DNA of 60,000 bases from Membranipora membranacea (lineage: Eukaryota > Bryozoa > Gymnolaemata > Cheilostomatida > Membraniporidae). The number at the start of each line of letters is the position of its first letter. Position 1 is the stretch's first letter. The notes beneath the pieces are model-generated. The model worked only from the letters and a program-made list of their open reading frames with translations. It was not told the DNA's origin and did not search any database. The translations under genes were made by a program, and so were the position numbers. Location: contig OU612070.1 of the NCBI GenBank assembly GCA_914767715.1, forward strand, positions 2,251,501-2,311,500, read 5' to 3'. Of this stretch, positions 36,701-47,700 are shown one piece after another.

Positions 36701-39615
36701 AATTGTTGACAGGTTTGGTCTATGAAAATTGCAGATTAACCTGTAACAGATCCAATGTGCAAATATGCTCGGGGCAAATCTAAAATCACAAATGTCTTTG
36801 CCCCCTCACCAATGTTTAAATTGTTTTGACTAGTATTCCTCTGAAGGGTTTATCTCAGGAGATGATACAATGAGATATAATGTGTCAGCTAAATTGCTGG
36901 TAATCACACATAAAAATGGCTGGTGTGTAAATAAATAACTGCTCTAGACCCGGACATTAAAATATTCTCAATACGGTCAATCACGAGATTTTCTGGATTA
37001 AACATCACATCGTCAAAACAAAACAGATCAATTTTGTGGTGTTTTGAACTGTTGAATTTCAACTTTGAGAGATAGACAAACAAGACAAAATTCACCAGGG
37101 ACTCAGAGGGGCATCATTTTAGAAAAGCAACAAATATTTTACTGAGCTGAATGATAGGTGTTGGGCATCATCATCATAATTCAAAGTGTAGCGAAACACG
37201 GATAATAACACTATACCGCTCATAATGGATAAAGCATCATGAACTTCAGCCGCCTCTACTGCCCGAGTGTTTTGCTCTCCAATTCAAACACCTCTCATGT
37301 TGGCTGTGTGGAGAAGAACTTTTGATCCCCTAATGATACTATGGAAGCCTGATGCTAAATAATGAAAATATCAGCGCTCGCTCCGTATTTAGTTTGTTTC
37401 ACCATCACAGACAATTCAGAAGTATTAAAGGTGGCAGCTAACGTCAGCATGTTAATACGGCCTCTCTATTTATCCTCTAATATTTCTGACTTTGAGTCAT
37501 AATTGATTTATAATCTATTGATGGATAAAGCTCAATTATTGAAGAGCCCCACAGTTGATGGAGATGTTATCACTGCAATCTAATGGTTTATCTACACTTA
37601 ACGTGCCATAGACTTGTTATCATCATGGTGAATATATAATACAAACACACTTTGTACCTTGTGATGATGGGGGTATGATCAGCATTCATAAAAAAGAATT
37701 GCACAGAGCCTCTAATGTAATGTAGTATGTGGGATTTTCTTTGACCAGTTACCCTCGGAAAGAGGGATAAAAATGTCTGGAATACCGTAGCTGGCCATGT
37801 CACACCAGCAATGGCAAAACATATTGAAACAGATGAGTGGTCAACTAGTAGACTACGGACCTCAAATCAGAGTTAGATTTCATCACAGCGTCTCACCGAA
37901 GCCTGAGACGGGATGCTCTGGCTGAGATGATGTGTTGTAGAGGCTTTTGTCCACTTAGAGCAGCACTCTCGCTGAGATGGAGTGAGGGGTTTATTTAGTT
38001 TGTAATGTTGACCGATCAGATTATCTCTCCGTGACAAAACTGGACACAATACTAAGCTCAGTATAATGTGATAAATTGTAAGTAGATATTATCCTGCTAG
38101 AAATTATAAACCTCATTAACCAAGCACATCAAATGTCTTGCGTGGTCTGAACTTAGCCAAACAATCTAATTCACACATGGATGGATTTGAGAAGACTCGG
38201 CGTGGGGGTGGGGAGTCAGGCTGCTTTTTAAACTAATATGAAGACGGCATTACAATGCTTGGAGTTTTAGGACAGGATGACCTAGCAGAGTAAAAAGTTA
38301 CATATTTTAATGGACTGGTTCGAGATTTACCCAGCGCTTATATAAGAGCAGCGGGCAGCGAGTTCTCACTTCTCAAAGTGACACTGATTTTGTCAATCAA
38401 AGGAAATGAGCGATTTCTGATTCCTCCCACTGACAGCACAGCCTTTCAAATGTCACTTCTTATAATAACAATACTCAAGGAAAATAGTAAACATTATAAA
38501 TGCAAATTATTTTCTATCATTACATTATTTTGAACAAGCCTATGACAACAGTTAAAGTTGCTTTGAAAGGCTTTAATAATATTACCCAGTAGTGTTTACG
38601 GAGGGTTTCACCATTACATCTGAATGCTGATGAAAGAATAGTTGTTGAGAATTGTGAAGTGACTTGCTTGGAACATGATTACGACCAAGTGTTTATCAAT
38701 AGTCTTGCCTTGGAGGGTATGCAAACTGTTAATAGGCAACACCCAGGTGGTGCAGCAGAAATGAGCGTATATCTGACAGTGCCGACAGCCACTGTGACAG
38801 CTTTGACAGCCAAGGTTCAGACAGCCAATTCACTCTAATACATTAATGTAATAACACTTATAGTTGTGTAAGCAAACAGGTGCTTGACAATATGTTTTCT
38901 CACAATCAGAGCCAAGCCAGGAAATAAACATTTCCACCCAGCTTTACTTTTCTAGGGTTGCCCATGAGAAAATATGCATTCTCATTGTTTTTTTAATCAT
39001 ACTTTGGCTTAAATCCAGTTACATGAAATTATGCACCTGGTGTGACTCTTATTTTATTATGGTGATAATTTTAAGTAATTGGGATGATATGAAAGAGGAG
39101 CAGTGGAGGCAAAATATTTATATTGTAGACAATCGAACAAAAAACTAGGATTTATGCACAATGTAATTACGTCTTATATGTTTATATTATGAAATGTTGT
39201 CACACTTCCCCAGAAACTTTTCTTGTAAACAACGCTATGTTGTGGTAAACGGCTTTACATACAAACAGCAAAACATACCTGCACATGTGCCTGTGTTAGA
39301 GTTATCTGTTAGGTCGTCACCGGAGTGATATGGTTGTCTGCAGTAAAGTTCCATGCCGCATTTTCCATCCATCTCAAACTTTCCTCCACATATCTCATCC
39401 TCTGCCTGGGCACACAATGGGCAGCAGTTACAAACGTCCATCACCATACCGGCAGCGCATTCAGTAATGACATCACACGACGCCATATCACAGCTCTGAC
39501 ATGTCAACCCGACGGATAGACGCAGAAAACAGGATAGCAGCACAAGAAAAGTCAGCGAAATCTCTGAGGGTTTAGAGCGCACTCCCATCATGTTCGTTTG
39601 TAGCGATTGAAGCAT
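21376..39615 (-). CDS. CRIM1: CRIM1 orthologue: cysteine-rich transmembrane BMP regulator
   Basis: Thirteen exons, right to left: 39279-39615, 33238-33363, 30103-30226, 29199-29323, 27887-28069, 27407-27592, 25486-25614, 25015-25200, 24211-24417, 23498-23710, 22973-23185, 22520-22678 and 21376-21722. They total 2535 nt, or 844 residues. Order: signal peptide, IGFBP N-terminal domain, Cys-rich linker, two VWFC, three antistasin repeats, three VWFC, a degenerate VWFC, one membrane segment and a tail of about 70 residues. This is the CRIM1 architecture (human 1036 residues). Known members bind BMP/TGF-beta ligands and act at the cell surface. Most exons are phase 1 at both ends, which suits module shuffling. 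Met at 39615 or 39591 could start the protein. The 5' UTR was not located. Confidence 0.93.
22520..24417 (-). other. CRIM1: CRIM1 VWFC repeats 3-5 plus a degenerate sixth
   Basis: Exons 24211-24417, 23498-23710 and 22973-23185 are full VWFC modules, ending in 'DCCPSC', 'KCCAQC' and 'HCCPKC'. Exon 22520-22678 starts like a VWFC (C....W....D.W.DG..QCIC) but ends 'CVGCEDN' and lacks the CC-x-x-C end. Confidence 0.85.
23918..24008 (-). repeat. tRNA-derived SINE-like segment
   Basis: The minus strand has an A box ('TTAGATGAATGGATAGCGCG') and a B box with T arm ('CCTGGGTTCAAATCCCGG') at somewhat more than tRNA spacing. The middle cannot form a standard anticodon arm. It is best read as a SINE head or tRNA pseudogene in a CRIM1 intron, different in type from the tRNA-like copy at 3153. 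Confidence 0.6.
25015..25614 (-). other. CRIM1: CRIM1 antistasin-like repeats
   Basis: Exon 25486-25614 encodes one antistasin module ('DCPSNCRRK...GCSVCFC'). Exon 25015-25200 encodes two more ('CTKVCTHGYKKDHELGCSQC' and 'CNLFCSHGYTKDGNGCNQC'). Human CRIM1 has four, so this copy has one fewer unless an exon was missed in the 25615-27406 intron. Confidence 0.88.
27407..28069 (-). other. CRIM1: CRIM1 VWFC repeats 1 and 2
   Basis: Exons 27887-28069 and 27407-27592 each encode one VWFC module (C..W/T..C..C.C..G...C....C...C......CC..C). VWFC2 ends in 'GVCCPIC'. Both exons are multiples of three and phase 1. Confidence 0.88.
29199..33363 (-). other. CRIM1: CRIM1 exons 2-4: Cys-rich linker with RGD
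   Basis: Exons 33238-33363, 30103-30226 and 29199-29323 encode the linker that follows the IGFBP domain. It contains 'GCNVIQGVCQCGDSC', 'CPEDS', 'GCCEI' and 'SRGDGTPGSCC'. Human CRIM1 carries the same S-R-G-D-G-T-P-G block, a possible integrin-binding RGD. The introns between them (29324-30102 and 30227-33237) show no further exon. Confidence 0.88.
33364..39278 (-). other. CRIM1 intron 1
   Basis: A 5.9-kb AT-rich intron. No exon, RNA gene or clear mobile element was recognised. First introns of developmental genes often hold enhancers, but nothing in the sequence identifies one. Confidence 0.5.
39279..39615 (-). other. CRIM1: CRIM1 exon 1: signal peptide and IGFBP domain
   Basis: A hydrophobic signal ('LTFLVLLSCFLRLSVGL') is followed by an IGFBP N-terminal module with twelve Cys, including 'CNCCPLC' in place of the textbook GCGCC motif, and 'ICGGKFEMDGKCG'. 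Human CRIM1 has the same CGCC-Y-C and CGG spacing. The exon ends in phase 1. Confidence 0.9.
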
Positions 39616-41751
39616 GTATAGCCGCTTTGTTGGGAGCGTGGTAAGTATGACGCCTCACACCAGTTAGTTGATGACTAGAAATGCAGAAAATGATTGCTGG
39701 AGACTGAGTTGTGACATTTTTTGTCTCTTTCCGTCCAGTTCACATCCTATACTTTCGATGTCTCGCCATGCAATGCGAATGACTCAATCTAATCATCAGT
39801 TTAGGTACTTCAATCAATTTGGAATAACAGTTTCTGCACTTCAGCTAAACCTTGATGAAAATAAAATAAAGGCTGTAATTAAATTGTAATACAAGCAGTG
39901 AATTAGATAACAGATAGGTTGGCGGTAAAATGTAGGTAAAAGCTATCAGTCTGCGTTCCACAGCCTATCTCTCCGCCATTAAAGCTTTTATTATGCAAGT
40001 ACATATAACCTGCCCTCAACGCACAGGCTGTTAATGCCAATATCAGGTGAAACGCATTTTATCTTATCTGAGGTATGAATTTGTTAAGTTTAATGGAGGT
40101 TGCTAAAAAAACTCATCATTATTACACCAATTTATGAGATAAAAAGGCTAGTTTTAGACAAAACAAACAAATCACAATGTGTCACATTGTGTTGGCCAGA
40201 CCAGTACTAAAGTATAATAATAGTGAAGACTGATTAGAGCTGATGTGAAACAATTAGCTGAATCAATGATGGAATTTCGCACACAAGTTCGAGAGAATGT
40301 CCAAACGCATGCCAGATCGTGATGAATTTATTGTCTCTCATGCAAATCACCTGTGCACAACTGTCAAAACTGGCACTATACAAGTGCACTAAAAATCATA
40401 TCACCCTTCAGTAGTTAACCTAGAGGTTATAGAAGGTTGACAACAATATGTTCCATTATTGGAAGAACACAAGTTTTGAGAGGGAGTATGTGGGCAAAGA
40501 CATTGAACGTACATGAGCATACAGGCAATGCAAGCAACAAACAACAAACAAAAATCAGAAGCAATGAACCCTTGGCTGAATATGAAACTCAAACAACAGT
40601 GAAATCAGTATTGTTTATAAACAGTGATATATTGTATGCGAAACCTCTCAAATATAGAGAACATGAATGCGCTTTGAGTAAAAGTGAAAGTAAATCCGGT
40701 AAAAATCTTAAAATGGTCGTACATGAATTGAGTATAGGTTTAAGCCTTGTCACCAAACTGATAATGGTGCGAATGATAAATAATATCTACATTCAATCGT
40801 GACTTTGAAGGCCCAAGGACAACGACAAGGTTTTGTCTTTTGGGTCTTTACTGCGGTTGCAGTTGAGGACACCATCAACACTCAACAGCAAGACCACCGA
40901 TGTAAACACTACTATTATCATCACAGCGGCGCTATGAATAGCCAATGCTTGCTGATGCACCATGTTGAAAAAACAACTTAATTCTTATGGGGTAGAAAAC
41001 TATACGCTAACTATATGCTGCTAACTATATGCTGCTAACTATGCTGCTCGAGGCGTTACAGCTCAATTTCAGTGACTGGTATGGGTGCTGGTGCCATGTG
41101 AATCTTGATGGAGCTATTGGCTTGTCTTGACAAGCTTCTCACACTGGTTGGTTTTCCCGATATATATATCAATAAATAGTTCTCCCTCTACACTATGTAC
41201 ATAAATAGTGGTGTTGATGGGATGGTAAATATAAAAAAACTCTAAGCCACTCATTGAATAATAAACTTATTTTCATATTCTATCTTACTTAAAAAAGGCA
41301 GATAGCAGAGAGGTCCCAGATATAAATCAGCTGACTTTATCCTTCAAGTAACAACAGTGAAGTAATGCCAAACAATCCACAAGTTCAGCAAGCCGATGTG
41401 AAGGAAGAAAATTCATGGTGTTTTGTGAAAAAGAAAGCACTTTGTAGCACCTTCATGGCCACGCCCACCTTAATAGGAACCATAACACACCCACTTTCAT
41501 AGCCTCAATGAAAATGTCAAATTTGTAGTTTGAGGGTATAAACCTGAGTTCCTTAGTTCAATTAGGGTTTAAACTAGAGTTCTCAATTCCTCCACAGATC
41601 ACTGAATTGAAGGCAACATCATTTTGAGAGAAAAAAGAACCTCGATGATACTGAAGATATATTTAGAAAGATGATAAAATAATCCTATTCAACCTGCTAT
41701 GGATTGGTAAATAGCAATTGCAGATTACAGCTCACAAAGCTGAGCAGCAAG
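39616..41751. promoter_or_regulatory. Shared upstream region of CRIM1 and USP34 (divergent)
   Basis: The two genes start in opposite directions with 2136 bases between their start codons, so both promoters probably lie here. No TATA-box, CpG island or other core element stands out. Three tandem copies of 'CTATATGCTGCTAA' lie near 41003-41045. The 121-residue frame at 40437-40802 has no recognisable feature. Confidence 0.45.
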
Positions 41752-41794
41752 ATGTGTGATGTCTGTCAAAATGTCCACAATCAGATAAGAAAAT
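41752..41794 (+). other. USP34: USP34 exon 1 (14 codons)
   Basis: A tiny first coding exon reads 'MCDVCQNVHNQIRK' and ends at a strong donor (GTAAGT) in phase 1, which exactly complements the next exon. Human USP34 starts M-C-E-N-C, so the M-C-x-x-C start is shared. This fixes the start of the gene. Confidence 0.85.
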
Positions 41795-44700
41795 GTAAGT
41801 AAATTCATTTGCTTAATCAACAATTCATTCAAGTCAAGGTTGAAGGTGGTCAACAAGAATATAATAATGATGTGAACTGAATGAATTAAATGTTCTTTGT
41901 CAATAGTAACAATAAAAATTCTTACTCACCCACCTTTCTAACTCATTGCAGTTAGATCTAACTCACTGCTCAGACATTCAGTTAGGTAAGTTAGGCAAGG
42001 AGTTAGTACTTTCTAATTCAGAGTCAGATTACTTGCTGAGCACAAGCACCTACCTAGCCTAGCAGCATCATTACAGCTGCAGCAGTTTTTCTTTGGGGTT
42101 CAGATAAGACTTGGGAAACTCAATACAATTTATTTTGGTCTGTTATGTTTAGCTATCCATCTTTCCTTGTTATTCCTTATAAAGATAATCTCTCCTCTTA
42201 ATGACATTAGAGGAATAAAATTCAGTGGCTAATCATGTTGTACTATATGTATGTAAGAATTGACAATGATCAAAGCAATAAATGATACTTTGTGGGCACC
42301 AGCTCACTGTGGAATGAACATAGTAAATATATTTCTGTCAAACCGTCGAAGTGTGTGTTATTTTTTGGACAAAAGTCACAGTGAGTTCTACTGTGCTCTA
42401 CAATTTTTCTTATTACAGATCAGCAATGTCAAGAGGAGAGTCAGCAGTTTGTGCTGACCAAAGGAGATGTGATGGCCAATGTGTTATTCCCTGTCTCATG
42501 GAACCATCGTCAATGTTTGTGCTGCTTTAAGGAGACAAAAAACTATGAGGCCTACAATAACATCATTCAGATGGTCATCAATATAGCTGTGCGCCTGCTC
42601 CACAAATATAATGATGATCCTTCTGTGCTTAAGGAAAATGTCAGGTCTGTATCCAACACAACCCTTTTACGCTTAGAGCCATACATCAAAAAGAGGGAAA
42701 AAATTCATTATCATTATATATGGTAGAACTGAATTATTGAGCTTGAGGGGAAAAAGTTGCTTTTGTAAAAACAGAAATTTCTATTGAGTATAAGTTTTGT
42801 TTCATTACAAATTTGGCTCCACATTTCTAAACTCATGATATCATTGGTCTTGCGGAAAACAGAAGAAAAGCAAATCAAGCAGTTGATAAGAAATGTGTAT
42901 TTGTCTCAGGAACTTCACAGTGTACCAATACTTACATGATACCATAATTGCTGGGATTCCCATTGCAGTATTTTTCTATTTACTACAGCATATATCGATG
43001 TTGAATCTCTTGTTATTATTCTTATAGCGTGGTGGAGATGGAGGCGCAATGTGAAAATGATGCTGATGATGCATTGTGGTCTATGCTTGAATTTGAGCAA
43101 CTTCTCATATTCATAAGTAGCTCTCTGGTGATGAGCTTCCCACTCTATATCATCTGTAAACACAATCATATCTGTGGGGTCGAGGTAAGTATATGATCAG
43201 GCTGTGGGGTCGAGGTAAGTATATGATCAGGCTGTGGGGTCGAGGTAAGTATATGATCAGGCTGATCGCTCTGTGGGGTCAAGGTAAGTATATGATCAGG
43301 CTGTGGGGTCGAGGTAAGTATATGATCAGGCTGATCGCTCTGTGGATAAGCTTTGGTGTCCATCTTGGAAACAACCCCTGTTGAATGTGTTAGCCTAAGT
43401 GCTTGACACTTCGCACATTGGAGCATGAGCAAAACTCTGAAAACGTTCGGTTAAAACAGTTGAAATCTTTGACTTTCTTATTTCAGGAGCTGTCCACTCA
43501 GGAGACAAATATTCTAGCAACATACTGCGATGTCAGTGTAAGTACATGTTTATATAGTATCTACAGTTTAAGAACAAGTATATCTAATATAGACAGTAAA
43601 TCTCGTATTAATAGTGTTAGTACAAATAATTCTAGAAAAAGCCTGGTGCAGAGGTGAAATAAATGAACTGTTTGTAAACGATTAAGTTTCTTCAAGCTTA
43701 CGTCATGTCTCATCTGGGATACTAACTTCAGAGCTAATAGCTTGATTTGACTTTTCATTCTGATTGTAGTCTTTTTTTGTTCAGTGATTTTCTAATCATT
43801 AATTTGCTTTTTTATACTTTCTTATGGTTTTGTTTAGAATTTAAAAAAAATCAAATCGTATACTGGGACATCTGGCTCAGAGTCATCAAACCAACATTGG
43901 CAACACAAAGTAGACCCTATCAGATAAAATTAATTCAGAATACTAGAAGAACAGAGTCCTATAGTAACATACAAGAATGACAGCTTGTGAATTACACTAA
44001 TGATTATTGGTTCAAGGGGATTACAGTGCCAATTCCAGTGCAGAAAATTCGCCAGCAGAAATTCATGAATTAGTTGGATAAGTTTTGGCTTGTTTGCTTG
44101 TCCTGTCCGTCATAGTTGTTGAATTTTTGTGTATACTTGTTTGATTATGTATAATAAGAATCACAAAATTATTTTTTGGGGAGTGTGCGTGACACTCGGG
44201 TAGCATGAGGATGATAATTAGTGTACCGATAATTTTCAGGGTATTTTTAATACCCATAGATAATAATTTCTTTCCATTGAAGGACGCAGAGTCACTGCCG
44301 GTAATGCTGCTAAGAAATGTCTGTTTCTTCTGCGACTCTGGTGGGCCTCAATCTATAAAGAAATGCCTCGAAGTTCGCAGCAAAGAATTGACTATACCCA
44401 TGCTTGGTCATATTGTTCACTGCTTGGCTAATGTAAGTTATATAACCTTTTTCTTAACATGTAAATTTTATACCGAGACTATTACAAGAGCTAACTGATC
44501 AATTACTACTCATGAGAAGGTCATCACACTTAGGATAGGCCTACACAATTCCTAAAACTACCGTATTTTTATTTTTCTTGAATTCTTGACCATCTTGATT
44601 TGTGTGATGTGCTATAATTTTGTTAAAGAAAACTGAGGTTATGATATACTGACAGTTTGTATCACTCTGCTTACTGCCGTGTAATATAAATATTACGCTG

Positions 44701-47700
44701 CCGATAGTCAGATACACTGTCATGTTTCAGTATTGTTGCAAACCTTGCTTAATCGTTGCCAACACTTGGTAAGTGCGGAACTGGTTAAATTTTTAGACAA
44801 ACTGTGGGCCTATTTTGCTGCGAATAATATTCCTCTTTAGCTTGGAGGCTTTGTAAGTGTTAAGCTATTGTTTTATATGGCTTACTGGATTTTATTTTAG
44901 CTGAAGCATTGGTTGACTATGAATGCTATAGAGTCATACATATCCCCTCTCAAGCAAAGTTTGGTCAAGTGAGTTGAAAACACATACATTGTTATGCTCT
45001 ATACGTGCTTGATCTTTTATTGGCATTTTTAAATGTCAGGCGCCTTTGATATCTACTGTTGGTGCTACACAGGGAATGTATATCAAGGCACAAGAATACC
45101 CAGCGAAGAAAGTCCTAATGGACATTGATTGTTTCATTACCTCTGCAATCATGCGAGGACATTTCATGTTTCCACCTGCAGTCATAATATGTGGTGAATG
45201 TGGAACCATGTCCTAGAACAGGGAAGTCTTTTGACAATATTTCTGCTTGGCACATTGACATAGCCAGGGTTCCAAATTAATATTCTTCATTTTATCAAAA
45301 ATATTGTAATCGCTTTTTATGTGTTTATTCTGCAGATACATGTGTAGTATGACAGATGATAAGCTGAGGCAAGCGGGAAGTCGTAACATAACAGAGCTTG
45401 CCATGTCTCTAATCAAAGAGCCGAACCCGGTCAAAGCTCTGTTTGATAAGGAATACCTGAAACTGTCATTTAAATACTTCAGCTCCTCCACTCTGACTAT
45501 CCGTATGGCAGGACTACAGCAGCTCAATGTTAGTAATAGCACCGCGTGCTGATCCTCTGTGAAACCTAAGTATGATTTTAGTGATCATATGGATATGCTG
45601 TCTTAAAAAGGTTTTATCTAGTTTTTTTATGATTGATTGACGACCCATATTGCTGTTATTGATGAAGTCTGACACAGTTAGGTCACATGAGGGAGTTTGG
45701 CCATCACACGTTACTGTGTCCATAATAGTAATTAGTATATCAATGAAGGAGTTGTCTCTGTTGAATAGAGCGTCTGGATATGATCCGGAGGTATCAGGCT
45801 TATAGTTTGAACCACTGTGAGCTCTACATATCTTAGCCACAATGGAGGATACACGCCAAGTATATTCGAATTCTGGCAGAAATTTCAAATTTACTCTCCT
45901 TTGTGATGACGAAATTTATAATTTACTTGACCTCAGTGATGTGGGAATGTGTACTGATGATCTCCGATGATTGCATTGTGAGAATAGATGATGAGTAATA
46001 TTGAATTCTTTTTATGTTGCAGAGCCAGGTAGCATTATTCAATGAGGCGCTCAGCATACAAGCAGCTGAAGAACTAGAGGCGTAAGTGTTACGAATTCTT
46101 TACCTGTTTTGTACGTTTCATTGCTAATTGGCAGTAGTCCTCACCTAGTTCTTGTCCTTGGTATGTCCTCTTGCCGGGTGGGGGGGGGGGGGTTGGGAGG
46201 TGACAAGAGTGTGTATGCTCGAACTAGGTCCTCCCACCAAGACAGTCAATTTTTCCTTGCTTCTTTATCACAAAGGACATACCTTTCAACATGAATTGGA
46301 AAATACATGGTCATGATTAGACTGATGTAGATGACATTAAAATTCAGATTTATATTCCCTCCGAACTCTTTCAATGTTGAGACAGTTTTGTCTCTGTAGC
46401 TTACAGCCTGAATATACCCCAAAATCAAACTAAGGGAGGTGTTATTGGAGGTCATCCACCAGAAAATTGTAATACCAACTTTGACCGCCGTTTTCGTTAT
46501 CCTTGTGAGAGATGTTTAATTCTTTTTCGATCACATTGCTGTTCTAGATCCCTTCACACTATAGAATATATGACTATGTAAGGAAAGCCGCCTATGTAAT
46601 GTTACATTTAAGCTACTCATAAACCAGGACAGTAAGCAGGCTAGATGGCAGGTTCTCATTGCAGTTACAAATACAGAATGCACCTCATGCTGTAGTGAGG
46701 AGATCTTTGTTCCAATACAGTTCTGCTTTAGTGTGTGATTTTATATTGAACCATTAATGTTTTTCTTCTTGCAGGGCTGGTGTTTTATTGGCAGAATGGC
46801 TCGTTACAAACCGCATCATCGAGCATATATTTGGTCCTAACCTACATAATGAGTTGGTCAAGCAAAGTCAGATAGTATTAAACTTCCTAGCCAGTGAGGG
46901 CAAAATCACAGTGGAGCATATTGATACTATGTGGTCTGCAGCAATGGTAAGATGGACTTTATTTTCCCTTCCCCATATGAAACAGGCTTGTCCTTGATCT
47001 TAGGGTTATCAGCTTGGTACTTCTATCTGATGTTAGATAAAGTGACAGAGTAAGATAACTCTTAGGTCAAGTTGCCATCAAAACTTTCCTTTACAGCAGG
47101 GAGAATGGAATTCAATCCTTTCTCCATGTTTAGAGTGAGGTCATTTCTATATGTAGTATCATTTCACATAAGATCATTTTAACCCTTATCAATTAAACTC
47201 ATTTCTTTTACAGCAAAAGCACTGCTCACGACAAGTATTAGATGTGCTTATCCTACTGGTGAAGCACCTGAGTATCAAGCCATTAGTGCATATGATGGAT
47301 CTGCTGCACTCCCTGGATACCCAGGCTCACACCGAGCAGACTCTTATGTTAGTCTCATCTATCACTGAGAAGTTCTGGAGTATCCCCAGTAGAGAAGAGA
47401 GGCAGGTCATCAAATTAGCGGCGGCTCCGAGTCACGGTAAGATATCAAATCACCATCCATTCTAGCGCAGGGCAATATTAACCAGAGCTTGTGTAGCAGG
47501 AACTGATTTCAAAAACTATATCAGAAAGTGATAAAAAAACTTGACTAGAATTATCTTAATTTTGCTGCAATGTCCCGTCCAGCTTTCTTATATCTGCTGC
47601 GGTTATCTTGAGTTGGGGGCCTGCTGTGAGGGTGAACAGTAAATACAAAGCTCATGTATCCATGGGATGACGATTACATACTGGCTCTATATAATATCAC

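Larger units (their letters stand above)
42419..47436 (+). other. USP34: USP34 exons 2-10: conserved helical N-terminal part
   Basis: These exons follow human USP34 almost without gaps: Cys-rich 'RQCLCCFKE', 'FPLYIICKHNH', 'STQETNILATYCD', 'LRNVCFFC', 'MAGLQQLN', 'EHIFGPNLHNELVKQSQ', 'TMWSAAM' and 'HTEQTLMLVSSI'. The region is predicted to be an armadillo-like helical repeat scaffold used for protein contacts; that role is inferred. Confidence 0.9.

Noticed and set aside
40437-40802. 121-residue open frame between CRIM1 and USP34
   Set aside because: No domain, signal or splice context recognised; probably a chance frame, although a lineage-specific gene cannot be excluded.
42260-42457. Open frame just before USP34 exon 2
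   Set aside because: It is in a different frame from exon 2 and crosses the acceptor; the 14-codon exon at 41752 fits phase and homology better.
43172-43346. CRISPR-like array of direct repeats
   Set aside because: Units are directly tandem without unique spacers and the genome is animal; it is a minisatellite.
43193-43384. Repeat-encoded frame with 'MIRLWGRGKY' units
   Set aside because: It is a translation of the donor-copy minisatellite in a frame not used by USP34.
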